64,000 nt of DNA, taken from UBA9732 sp963599445. GTDB taxonomy: Bacteria > Spirochaetota > Spirochaetia > Sphaerochaetales > Sphaerochaetaceae. Below the pieces are notes generated by a model that saw nothing but the letters and a program-made list of their open reading frames with translations, did not search any database and was not told where the DNA came from. Below, in pieces: positions 33,478-41,266 of the stretch. Within the stretch, counting starts at the first letter, position 1. Every line of letters begins with the position of its first letter. The DNA is taken from positions 1 through 64,000 of the forward strand of contig CAVBWZ010000002.1 in the NCBI GenBank assembly GCA_963599445.1. The letters run 5' to 3'. The translations under genes and the position numbers were made by a program.

Positions 33478-36008
33478 CATTTCAGGAACGAGATGGCGGT
33501 TTCCTTGCTCATGGCCTTGCAGGCCTCTTCGTTCTGCTGATACTCCTTGCCAATGCGCACATTGTCGCTTCCATGCCTGAGATAGAAGCCATAGCGACCA
33601 TGGTAGATGCCAAGCGGCTTGCCTTCATGATCGCCAAAGTCCACTACAGCCTGAGAGGAACTGCGGGACGATGACCTGGAAGAGGCCTTCTTGGCCGATT
33701 CCTTTGGAGCGCTCAAAAGCTCACGGGCCTCCTGCTCCGTCATCCTGAAGAGGTCGTCCGAGTCCTTGACACTTCTGAAATCGCTTCCGCACTTCACGTA
33801 TGGGCCGTATTTGCCAATATCGGCGGTGATGGGCTCGCCTGACTCCGAAGCACCAATGGTGATTGGAAGCTCAAAGTACTTGAGGACATCTTCGATTGGG
33901 GCTGTTCTGTTTCCAATGTACTTCTTTGGAACCTTGAAGCGTTTGACATCGCTCGTTTGGGATTTGTCGCCAAGCTGCCAGTAGTCGCCGAACTTTCCAG
34001 TGCAATAGAGAACCGGCATACCGGAAGAGGTCGTTCCAATGAGCTCCGGAGAATTGGAACGTCCCTCGCCTTCACCGTTTCCGGCTTCCTTGAGCTTTGA
34101 AACCATCTCGTCAGTGACCGCTGCAGGGGTCCAGTCCTTTGGTATTGATATGAACTTGCCGTCATTGCTTCTGACATAAGGGCCGTAGGGACCAAGGTTT
34201 ATGCTGTTGTCATCGGAGAGCTGAGGAAGGGACAGCTTCTTCACGTCCTTTGAGTTGATGGAGACCTTGTTGTCCTTGACCTGCTTCTCAAGGCCGTGTT
34301 TGCCTTCATAGAAGTTCTGGAGGAACTTGAGCTCATCGAGCTTGCCCTCTGCAATGAGGTCGAGGCCATCCTCCATGTCACGGGTGAAGCCGTAGTCTAT
34401 GCGGTCCGAGAAATACCCTTCGAGGAGCTGAACCACTCCAAAGCCAACGAATGTTGGAACCAACGTCCCGCCTTCGCGCACGATGTAGTTCTTCTCAAAG
34501 AGCCTGTCTATGATGGATGCATACGTGGATGGTCTTCCAATGCCAAGCTTCTCCAGGGTCTGGACCAACGAAGCCTCTGTATAGCGGTTCGGCTCCTTGG
34601 TCTCATGCCCTATGCTTTCAAGCTGGGAGCATGAAAGTATCTGTCCCACTGCAAGGCGTGGGAGCGGGGATTCCTTGTCCTCAAGGGCGGCGCTTGGGTC
34701 GTCCGAACCCTCGACGTACACCCTAAGGAATCCAGGGAACTCTATCCTCACACCTGTTGCGGTGAAAAGCGTGCTGCGACCATCGCTGCACTTGGCGCCG
34801 ATCTGGACGCTTGTGTTCTGCTTGAGGGCGTTGTTCATCTGGGATGCAAGGGTTCGCTTCCATATGAGGGTGTAGAGGTCAAGCTCCTTTCCGGAAAGGC
34901 CCGTCTCTTCAGGCTTCCTGAAATGCTCGCCAGAAGGTCTTATGGCCTCGTGGGCCTCCTGGGCGTTCGTGTTCTTCGCTGAATACTGGCGAGGCTGCTC
35001 AGGAAGGAAATCCTTTCCATAGAGGCCTAGAACCGCCTCTCGGGCTGCGTTCATCCCCTCTTGGCTGAGCGCTGGGCTATCGGTCCTCATGTATGTGATG
35101 AAGCCGTTTTCGTAGAGGCTCTGGGCTATCTTCATCGTGTCCTTTGCGGACAGGTGCAGCTTTCTGTTGCCTTCCTGCTGCAGTGTGCTGGTGATGAACG
35201 GAGGGTACGGCCTTTGGGAGACCTGCTTCTCCTTTATGTCGAGCACGGAGAAATCGCTGCTTTGGAGGGAATCGACCAATGCCTTGGCGTCCTCTTTTGA
35301 AAGAAGGACCACCTTGGACGAGCCGCAGTAGGCGCCGCTCTCGCTGTCAAAGTCCTTGCCATCAGCGACCTTGAGACCGTCGACGCTTTCGATCGCGGCG
35401 CTGAACCCCTCGGAGAACGTGGCCTTCACATCCCAGTACTCGGATTTCTTGAAGGTGAGCCTCGTCTTCTCACGGTCCACGATGAGCCTAAGCCCCGGAG
35501 ACTGCACGCGCCCTGCACTAAGGCTCTTGTTGGAGAGCTTGGACCACAGCACCGGGGATATGGTATAGCCGTAGAGCCTATCGAGCACACGACGGGCCTC
35601 CTGAGCGTGGACAAGGTTCATGTCCAAGTCACGACCATTTCCAAACGCCTCCAGAATGGCCTTCTTCGTGATCTCGTGGAACACCATCCTCCTATACGGG
35701 ACCGATGGCTTCAGAACCTCAACCAAATGCCAGCTTATGCTCTCTCCCTCACGGTCCTCATCAGTTGCCAAGATAAGTTCCTGGGCACCCTTGAGCTCGC
35801 CTCTTATCTGGGAGATTATCTTCTCCTTGGTCTCGTCTATTATGTACTTGGGCCTGTAGCCGTTCTTCACGTCAATGCAAAGGTCGTTCTTTGGAAGGGT
35901 TCGCACATGGCCGTTGCTTGCAACGACGGTGCAGTCGCTTCCCAGAAAATTCCTTATCGTCTTGGCCTTCGTCGGCGACTCGACTATGATTACTTTCTTC
36001 TCCCCCAT
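33477..36008 (-). CDS. topA: DNA topoisomerase I
   Basis: The 843-residue type IA topoisomerase relaxes negative supercoils. The Toprim domain is KVIIVESPTKAKTI with ATDEDREGESISWHL (DxDxE metal triad). The central gate follows, with LSAGRVQSPGLRLIVDRE, and the active-site Tyr lies in FITYMRTDSPALS. The RPSTYASIIDRL motif comes next. The C-terminus has topo repeats (YGPYVRSNDGKFI, YGPYVKCGSDFRS) and no zinc fingers, with a Ser/Arg-rich linker near 805. The ATG has an AAGGAG SD. Confidence 0.97.
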   Translation of the reverse strand: MGEKKVIIVESPTKAKTIRNFLGSDCTVVASNGHVRTLPKNDLCIDVKNGYRPKYIIDETKEKIISQIRGELKGAQELILATDEDREGESISWHLVEVLKPSVPYRRMVFHEITKKAILEAFGNGRDLDMNLVHAQEARRVLDRLYGYTISPVLWSKLSNKSLSAGRVQSPGLRLIVDREKTRLTFKKSEYWDVKATFSEGFSAAIESVDGLKVADGKDFDSESGAYCGSSKVVLLSKEDAKALVDSLQSSDFSVLDIKEKQVSQRPYPPFITSTLQQEGNRKLHLSAKDTMKIAQSLYENGFITYMRTDSPALSQEGMNAAREAVLGLYGKDFLPEQPRQYSAKNTNAQEAHEAIRPSGEHFRKPEETGLSGKELDLYTLIWKRTLASQMNNALKQNTSVQIGAKCSDGRSTLFTATGVRIEFPGFLRVYVEGSDDPSAALEDKESPLPRLAVGQILSCSQLESIGHETKEPNRYTEASLVQTLEKLGIGRPSTYASIIDRLFEKNYIVREGGTLVPTFVGFGVVQLLEGYFSDRIDYGFTRDMEDGLDLIAEGKLDELKFLQNFYEGKHGLEKQVKDNKVSINSKDVKKLSLPQLSDDNSINLGPYGPYVRSNDGKFISIPKDWTPAAVTDEMVSKLKEAGNGEGEGRSNSPELIGTTSSGMPVLYCTGKFGDYWQLGDKSQTSDVKRFKVPKKYIGNRTAPIEDVLKYFELPITIGASESGEPITADIGKYGPYVKCGSDFRSVKDSDDLFRMTEQEARELLSAPKESAKKASSRSSSRSSSQAVVDFGDHEGKPLGIYHGRYGFYLRHGSDNVRIGKEYQQNEEACKAMSKETAISFLK

Positions 36009-36133
36009 TGGAAGTCTCCTTGTTCTTGGCAGGGTCGTTCTTCAGACCGATTTCCTTGTTTTCGCCCTGCATGCTTAAGGTTTTGATATGCTTGTACACT
36101 GTCCGCCGGACAGCGTCCTGCAACAGTGCCTAA

Positions 36134-36162
36134 TATATAAGGAGGAGTTCGAAAGATGTCAA
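36134..36162 (-). promoter_or_regulatory. topA promoter
   Basis: On the minus strand TTGACA (36157-36162), 17-bp spacer and TATATA (36134-36139). A GC-rich hairpin (CTGTCCG/CGGACAG, about 36100-36115) sits near the transcript start. The remaining sequence to 36359 shows no gene. Confidence 0.7.
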
Positions 36163-36359
36163 CAAGTGAATCCAAAGTTTTTTTGGCCGACAAGGCCTTC
36201 GTGCAGGCTCTTAATCTATAGATTAAGGGACGTGGAAATTACATTGTTTTTACAAATCAGCTGGAAAGCCTGAGATGTTGTTTCTACAACATACAACAAC
36301 TCATTTAGCGGTAAGAATACGGGACTCAAGTTGAAGTTTTACTAAACAAGGAGTTTTTC

Positions 36360-36959
36360 ATGAAGAGTTTTTCAAAGGCCCTTGCTTTGGCTTTGGCCCT
36401 TTTCACATTCTGCATGATTCCTCTGTCCGCACAGGACGGAGACAGGATTGTAATAACTACAAACATACCACCCGTGGAGCCAGTCTTTGGAATCCAAGGT
36501 TCATTCGATGGCACAACATCCTGGGTGGTTGGAACCCAAGACGGAGCTGATATGTACTGCGATGTTGACCTCTCCCAAGCAGCTTCAGGAATAAATGCTC
36601 TCAACGTATATTTCAAAGTATTCCAAAAGAACCAGAGCCGATGCAAGAAAGGCTACAAAGTCTCCGTGACGGCAACACCTTTCATCAACACTGCCAACGG
36701 TATGGAAGGCTACATGACCGAGACTCCGTTCTGGTACTACAACGGCCATGCAAAGGAGACAGACGGTTTGGAAGTCACTCCAAGCATAAGCGATACACAT
36801 GGAGATGGCACATACGAAGCCACTGTCACCTACACGACAGGCTCCCCTGTAGCTCAAGGAACGGAGATTTTCTCAATTGCATACGGCTGGAGGTACAAGG
36901 AGGACCTACCGGCAGGGTCGTATAAAGCTACTGTGACATTGAGTTTCAGCGCGCTTTGA
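36360..36959 (+). CDS. Exported protein of unknown function
   Basis: The 199-residue protein has a classical signal peptide (hydrophobic core at about 8-22, cleavage near PLSAQDGD). The mature part is beta-rich with few charged clusters and contains two Cys residues (CDVDL and SRCKKG) that could form a disulphide. The C-terminus, PAGSYKATVTLSFSAL, resembles the last strands of pilin-like or immunoglobulin-like exported domains. I do not recognise the family. An AAGGAG SD precedes the ATG. It is convergent with the lipoprotein gene at 36970, ten bases away. Confidence 0.7.
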   Translation: MKSFSKALALALALFTFCMIPLSAQDGDRIVITTNIPPVEPVFGIQGSFDGTTSWVVGTQDGADMYCDVDLSQAASGINALNVYFKVFQKNQSRCKKGYKVSVTATPFINTANGMEGYMTETPFWYYNGHAKETDGLEVTPSISDTHGDGTYEATVTYTTGSPVAQGTEIFSIAYGWRYKEDLPAGSYKATVTLSFSAL

Positions 36960-36969
36960 TGTGCGTTGT

Positions 36970-37644
36970 TTACTGCTTGACGAGAGGGAAGACCTTCTTC
37001 CCTTCTGCACCTGGTGCTGGATTGTAGAAAAGACCCGTACTTGCTAGGCCGTCTCCATCCATTATGAAGGCAAGCTCCATCCTTCCTTTTGAGGAATTGT
37101 ATCTAAGGTTAAAATGATTTTCCGTATTGACGGTAACTGTGAATATGAAAGTAGCAGTTGTCTCGACGATACATGAGCCGGAACGGTCATCTCTTACAAT
37201 GGATTTCACTCTCCATTTGGAAGGCTTTGCGGAAGTGGTATTGAACTTCCCAGCGTTGGTACGGTAATTGTCCGCAACTGTGCTATTCTCATTCCAGTCA
37301 TGCCACTGATAGCCGTTGCTTGGCTCAATCTCTATGGGGAACATCCTTCTTGGATTTGAAAGGTCTGAAATGTCCCAGACCTCAAAGGCCGGTGCTCCAT
37401 TGTCAAGTTCCACTTCCTTTACCTCGAACACAATCTCAGTGCACTTCCCCTTGTTCGTCTTGTTGGTTGGATTCACCCACTTGTAGACACCGTTCCATTC
37501 ACCGGAACCAAGTTCAGGACCATCAGTATAGATATCGTTCGGCTCTCCTACTTCACTTGCATCGCTGCATGAAACGGACACTATAGCCATGGCAACCAAT
37601 AGCAACGCCAAAAACATTCTCTTGAAACAGTTCATTTTCATTCT
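36970..37644 (-). CDS. Lipoprotein of unknown function
   Basis: The 224-residue protein starts at 37644 (GGAAAGGAAAG upstream) and has a signal peptide with lipobox VSVSC. The mature protein starts SDASEVGEPND and is rich in Asn, Thr and aromatic residues with predicted strands; no known domain is recognised. It is divergent from another lipoprotein gene with only 47 bp between the two ATGs, so both promoters overlap the opposite gene region. Confidence 0.7.
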   Translation of the reverse strand, partial: RMKMNCFKRMFLALLLVAMAIVSVSCSDASEVGEPNDIYTDGPELGSGEWNGVYKWVNPTNKTNKGKCTEIVFEVKEVELDNGAPAFEVWDISDLSNPRRMFPIEIEPSNGYQWHDWNENSTVADNYRTNAGKFNTTSAKPSKWRVKSIVRDDRSGSCIVETTATFIFTVTVNTENHFNLRYNSSKGRMELAFIMDGDGLASTGLFYNPAPGAEGKKVFPLVKQ

Positions 37645-37655
37645 TTCCTTTCCAA

Positions 37656-37684
37656 TTGCCAAACGGCAGGTGGCAGTTTATTAT
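37656..37684 (+). promoter_or_regulatory. Promoter with -10 box 7 nt before ATG
   Basis: TTGCCA (37656-37661), 17-bp spacer and TATTAT (37679-37684), then seven bases to the ATG at 37692. No SD is present, so the transcript probably starts at the ATG. Confidence 0.6.
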
Positions 37685-37691
37685 ATTTTCC

Positions 37692-38441
37692 ATGAAGAAG
37701 AAACCAACGAAGTCACGTGCTATTACATTTTTCGCATTGCTTTCAGCAATACTACTGATTTCACTTGCCTCCTGTAGGGTATCGGAGAAACTCACACTTA
37801 CAAACGAACAGACCCTTGAGGGAAAGAACCACATAGACCTGTCCGTCAGCGATTACTTCGTAAGCGTCATAGAGGACCTCTCAAACTGGGAGGCAAGCGG
37901 AGAAAGCGACCCGATAATAGATGTGGCTATGGACGAGTTCGTGCAGAACCTTGAGAAATCAAGCACCACATCCGGCATAAGGTTCAGGAAAGCCGGAGTG
38001 AACACATACATGGGGGACTTCTCATTCAACGACTTCAAGACCCTCGTCGTAGACCTATCCAATGGCAATGCAGACCAAAGCATCGTAACGACGACCAAGA
38101 ACGGCGACACGACACACGTTTCAATACGGATTGCAATGGACAACTACGAAGACCTTACAAAAATGGTTCCCTTCCTTGCAAACCCGAACTTCGAAGTCTA
38201 TGGGCCGCTCTACAACCACGACCTTACGGAAGAGAACTACCTGGAGATGATGGGCTTCATACTTGGAGAGGAATGCCCTCAGGAGATAACGGACTCGTCC
38301 ATAAAGATTCAGGTCGTTGCACCAAAGGCCGTAACAGCCCACGATGGAACGCTCAAGAACGCCAAGACCGTGGAGTTCTCGTTCCCTCTCATAGACTTCC
38401 TGCTCCTACATGACCCAATAGAGTTCTGGCTTGAATACTAA
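37692..38441 (+). CDS. Lipoprotein of unknown function
   Basis: The 249-residue protein has a signal peptide with lipobox LASC. The mature part begins RVSEKLTLTNEQTLEG and continues with mixed helix/strand segments (FVQNLEKSSTTSGIRFRKAG, DFKTLVVDLSNGNADQSIV). It has no recognised domain. Its promoter and ATG are arranged for leaderless translation. It is the first gene of a plus-strand unit that ends at 38441, with no partner gene downstream on this strand. Confidence 0.7.
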   Translation: MKKKPTKSRAITFFALLSAILLISLASCRVSEKLTLTNEQTLEGKNHIDLSVSDYFVSVIEDLSNWEASGESDPIIDVAMDEFVQNLEKSSTTSGIRFRKAGVNTYMGDFSFNDFKTLVVDLSNGNADQSIVTTTKNGDTTHVSIRIAMDNYEDLTKMVPFLANPNFEVYGPLYNHDLTEENYLEMMGFILGEECPQEITDSSIKIQVVAPKAVTAHDGTLKNAKTVEFSFPLIDFLLLHDPIEFWLEY

Positions 38442-38500
38442 AAAACCGTTCACAAAGCAGAATCCGCAGCAATCAAGAACACAATTCCACTAAAACACCA

Positions 38501-38926
38501 TCAAAGACCAAGTTCGTCCTTGAGAGCTTTTTGAAGGGCCTTTGAGAAATTGATGTTCGCCTTCTCAGCCTCCATGCAGAGCCACAATGGGACCGTACAG
38601 TTCTTCTTCACGGTCTTTCCTGCAGATACGTTGTTGCGGTGTACTCCGCCTCTCAACGATTTTGAGGTTCTTTCTTCCGGTTCGGAGGGTTCGCACTGAG
38701 CAAGGTACTTCGCATCGTACATCATGAGGAACTCAACGGTAATCTCCGGAATCAAGGCATTCATGCCTACGGCAATCTTTCTGCTCAGCTTCGACTCATC
38801 ATTGAGAAGCCTGTAGATGGTTCTTGCCGACACTCCGCTTGCAGCGGCCAACTCTGAAACGGACACATCGTTGGCATCCATGTAGCCCTTCATCATCTCC
38901 CCTGTGCTTATGATTTTGTTGAACAT
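38501..38926 (-). CDS. Chimeric antitoxin: XRE helix-turn-helix plus RHH-like tail
   Basis: The 141-residue protein starts at MFNKIISTGE (38926; GAGGAG upstream). The N-terminal half is an XRE/HigA-type helix-turn-helix (VSVSELAAASGVSARTIYRLLNDES). The C-terminal 35 residues, NCTVPLWLCMEAEKANINFS followed by KALQKALKDELGL, are of the ribbon-helix-helix type seen at the end of HicB antitoxins. A basic linker joins them. It follows the toxin gene by 12 bp, the toxin-first order typical of higBA. The double DNA-binding architecture is unusual. Confidence 0.75.
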   Translation of the reverse strand: MFNKIISTGEMMKGYMDANDVSVSELAAASGVSARTIYRLLNDESKLSRKIAVGMNALIPEITVEFLMMYDAKYLAQCEPSEPEERTSKSLRGGVHRNNVSAGKTVKKNCTVPLWLCMEAEKANINFSKALQKALKDELGL

Positions 38927-38938
38927 ATCCAAAACTCC

Positions 38939-39238
38939 TCAATGATAGTCTTCGATTCCTATTATCTCCACCTTCGTTGTCGAAGCTGGATTGTTGCCAT
39001 CCAATGCCTTTATAAGCATCCTCCAGTTCGCACTCAAGTCCAAGGCCCATACATCGTCTTTGCCTGTGAGCTTGTGTCTTCTAGTAGGTGGAACGTTGGG
39101 AACATCTCCAAGACTGTCCGCAGCGATGAGTACGGAGAGGCTGAGTAGGATTCTGCTTTTGAGAGCTCCATAGTTCTTCGCTATGGCCTTTTCGTCCTGC
39201 ATCTTCTTCGTCAGATTCTTGGAATAGACTATCTCCAT
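38939..39238 (-). CDS. HigB/RelE-superfamily toxin
   Basis: The 99-residue protein has the RelE/HigB fold pattern: an N-terminal MEIVYSKNLTKKMQDEKAI helix, a central PPTRRHKLTGKDDVWALDLS segment and the NWRMLIKALDG/KVEIIGIEDYH strands. Members cleave mRNA on the ribosome; conserved basic residues (Arg, His, Lys) in RRHKL fit this. It is the first gene of a two-gene unit with the XRE-RHH antitoxin. It lacks an SD and has a promoter whose -10 box is six bases from the ATG. Confidence 0.8.
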   Translation of the reverse strand: MEIVYSKNLTKKMQDEKAIAKNYGALKSRILLSLSVLIAADSLGDVPNVPPTRRHKLTGKDDVWALDLSANWRMLIKALDGNNPASTTKVEIIGIEDYH

Positions 39239-39244
39239 AGTCCA

Positions 39245-39273
39245 ATACTATACGCATTGACAAAAATCGTCAA
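39245..39273 (-). promoter_or_regulatory. Toxin-antitoxin promoter, leaderless, with operator
   Basis: On the minus strand TTGACG (39268-39273), 17-bp spacer and TAGTAT (39245-39250), then six bases to the toxin ATG. TTGAC and GTCAA (TTGACGATTTTTGTCAA) form an inverted repeat over the -35 box, a likely antitoxin operator. Confidence 0.65.
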
Positions 39274-39358
39274 GTTTTAATTGAAGAAGAATGGCTCAAG
39301 GATTTTTTGTTTGTTTTTGAAAACCCACGATATTCAGAACCGAATTAGGAAATATATA

Positions 39359-40054
39359 TTAGAACTTTATCCTATATTCTCCGTTTTCAGACTCTATTTC
39401 GCAACGTATCCCCGCTGAAAGGAGCTTACAATTCACTTGGCTTACAAGAGAGGCCACTCGCTCAGAACTTTCCTTGCACACGTTCTCATGCCATACGGAT
39501 TGGTAGAGCTGTTCGAACGTAAACGAGCAGCTGGGGTTCACAAGCATTATGAACATAAGACCCAGACCTCTTTCGTCGAAAGAGACTTCAACACCGTCGA
39601 ATTCAATGACATCGGTCTCAAGGCGGAATTCTATGCCTTTAGTCTCCAATCCCATGCCAAAGAAGTCCAGTGTTGCAAGGCTGTCGCTTCGTATCTGGCG
39701 TACCAGATGGGCAAGCGAATCGAAGCGTTGCGTGGGTCTGAGCAGTTTGAAGACGTCAAGGACCACGCTGCGGCCATAGATGTCGCTGTTGAAATCAAGG
39801 ATGTTGACCTCTATGGTGACCTTCTCCATGTTGTCCACGGTGGGTCTGCGACCTATGTTCACTGTGCCGCAGCGGACCACATCTCCAATGGTTATGCGGG
39901 AGCAATAGACGCCTTCTTCAAGGAACGAAATGTCAAATGAGGTATCTATGTTGGCGGTTGGAATGCTCATGAAGCGTCCAAAGCCCTTGCCGTGTACGAC
40001 CGTTCCTTCAATGGATATTAGGATGTTCCGTCCGTCAGCGTTGCCGTCAATCAT
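39359..40054 (-). CDS. Riboflavin kinase domain fused to OmpR-type winged helix
   Basis: The 231-residue protein begins with a riboflavin kinase domain (about 12-130): IEGTVVHGKGFGRFMSIPTA followed by NI is the flavokinase signature with the PTAN metal motif; VNIGRRPTV, VTIEVNILDFNSDIYGR (with the catalytic-type Glu) and LLRPTQRFDSLAHLVRQI follow. No FAD synthetase domain precedes it. Residues about 140-231 resemble an OmpR/PhoB winged helix: strands FRLETDVIEFDGVEVSF, then FTFEQLYQSVWHENV and SERVASLVSQVNCKLL, ending in a GEYRIKF wing. This suggests a flavin-sensing transcription factor, comparable in idea to archaeal RbkR. Its start overlaps the ychF stop by four bases. Confidence 0.8.
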   Translation of the reverse strand: MIDGNADGRNILISIEGTVVHGKGFGRFMSIPTANIDTSFDISFLEEGVYCSRITIGDVVRCGTVNIGRRPTVDNMEKVTIEVNILDFNSDIYGRSVVLDVFKLLRPTQRFDSLAHLVRQIRSDSLATLDFFGMGLETKGIEFRLETDVIEFDGVEVSFDERGLGLMFIMLVNPSCSFTFEQLYQSVWHENVCKESSERVASLVSQVNCKLLSAGIRCEIESENGEYRIKF

Positions 40055-41154
40055 ACATTGAACCTAAAGTGCATGATGTCGCCGTCCTGGACGACGTACT
40101 CCTTGCCTTCTATGCGGAGCCTTCCGGCTTCCTTGACCTTGGCCTCGCTGCCGTATTTGAAAAGGTCTTCGCAGCTGTAGACCTCGGCCTTGATGAACCC
40201 TTTTTCAAAGTCAGTGTGGATTACACCTGCAGCCTGAGGAGCCTTATATCCGGCACGGAACGTCCATGCGCGGTCCTCGTCGGAACCAGCGGTGAAGTAA
40301 GTCCTAAGCCCCAATGTCTCGTAGGCTGTCCTTATGAGGACGTTCATGCCGCTTTCTTCAAGGCCTGCGGCCTCAAGGAACTCGGCCCGTTCCTCTGGAG
40401 TGTCCAGCGATGCTATCTCGGATTCCGTCTTGCCGCAGATGCACACCACCTGAGACCCTTCCTTGGACGCTATCTCCCTTACGGCCTTCACATAGTCGTT
40501 GTCCTGTCCAATTGCGCTCTCGTCTATGTTGCAGACGAAGATGACTGGCTTCATTGTAATGAGGTGCAGGTCGCTTAGCATTGCACGTTCTTCAGGGTCA
40601 GTCACTATGCTCCTTGCACTCAAACCTTTTCCAAGGCCTTCCAACAGCCTCTCATAGATTGGAACGAGGGCCGCAGCTTCCTTTGCATCCTTTGCTATGC
40701 GGGCAAGCTTGCTCTGCTTCTGGTAGCGCTTGTCAACGGTGTCCCAGTCTGCAAGTGCAAGCTCTATGTTTATTGTCTCGATGTCCCCCGCAGGGTCTAT
40801 CTTGTTGTTGACGTGTATGATGTCAGGGTCATCGAAGCATCTTACGACATGGGCTATGACTCCAACCTCCCTGATGTTCGCAAGGAACTTGTTGCCAAGG
40901 CCCTCGCCCTTGGAGGCCCCCGCCACAAGGCCTGCGATATCGACGAACTCAGTCACAGCAGGAATGACCTTTGCAGTTGGGATGAGCTCCACTATCCTGT
41001 CCAGCCTTGGGTCTGGGACGTTGACGATTCCAACGTTTGGTTCGATGGTACAGAACGGATAGTTCGCAGCCTCTGCAGGTGCGCTTGTCAATGCTGAGAA
41101 TATCGTGGACTTTCCAACGTTTGGAAGCCCTACAATGCCACAATTAAGTCCCAT
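40051..41154 (-). CDS. ychF: Redox/ribosome-associated GTPase YchF (Obg family)
   Basis: The 367-residue ATPase/GTPase has P-loop GLPNVGKST, switch region NYPFCTIEPNVG, DIAGLVAGASKGEGLGNKFL and the C-terminal TGS-like end (FFKAEVYSCEDL-type, ending KEYVVQDGDIMHFRFNV). YchF/OLA1 binds ribosomes and the proteasome-like machinery and hydrolyses ATP; it is highly conserved. Length is standard. It is translationally coupled to the riboflavin kinase-winged helix gene by an ATGA overlap. An SD (GGAGGG) precedes its ATG. Confidence 0.96.
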   Translation of the reverse strand: MGLNCGIVGLPNVGKSTIFSALTSAPAEAANYPFCTIEPNVGIVNVPDPRLDRIVELIPTAKVIPAVTEFVDIAGLVAGASKGEGLGNKFLANIREVGVIAHVVRCFDDPDIIHVNNKIDPAGDIETINIELALADWDTVDKRYQKQSKLARIAKDAKEAAALVPIYERLLEGLGKGLSARSIVTDPEERAMLSDLHLITMKPVIFVCNIDESAIGQDNDYVKAVREIASKEGSQVVCICGKTESEIASLDTPEERAEFLEAAGLEESGMNVLIRTAYETLGLRTYFTAGSDEDRAWTFRAGYKAPQAAGVIHTDFEKGFIKAEVYSCEDLFKYGSEAKVKEAGRLRIEGKEYVVQDGDIMHFRFNV

Positions 41155-41229
41155 AAGACCCTCCGGATGGGAAAAATACTACCATTTTTTCAAACATTGC
41201 GCCACTATACCTACTCTACACACACTCTA

Positions 41230-41258
41230 TACACAGCTGGGCGAAACTCTGATACAAT
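41230..41258 (+). promoter_or_regulatory. Possible promoter with -10 box 8 nt before hflX ATG
   Basis: TACACA (41230-41235), 17-bp spacer and TACAAT (41253-41258), then eight bases to the ATG at 41267. No SD is present. Confidence 0.45.
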
Positions 41259-41266
41259 CCTTTTGT

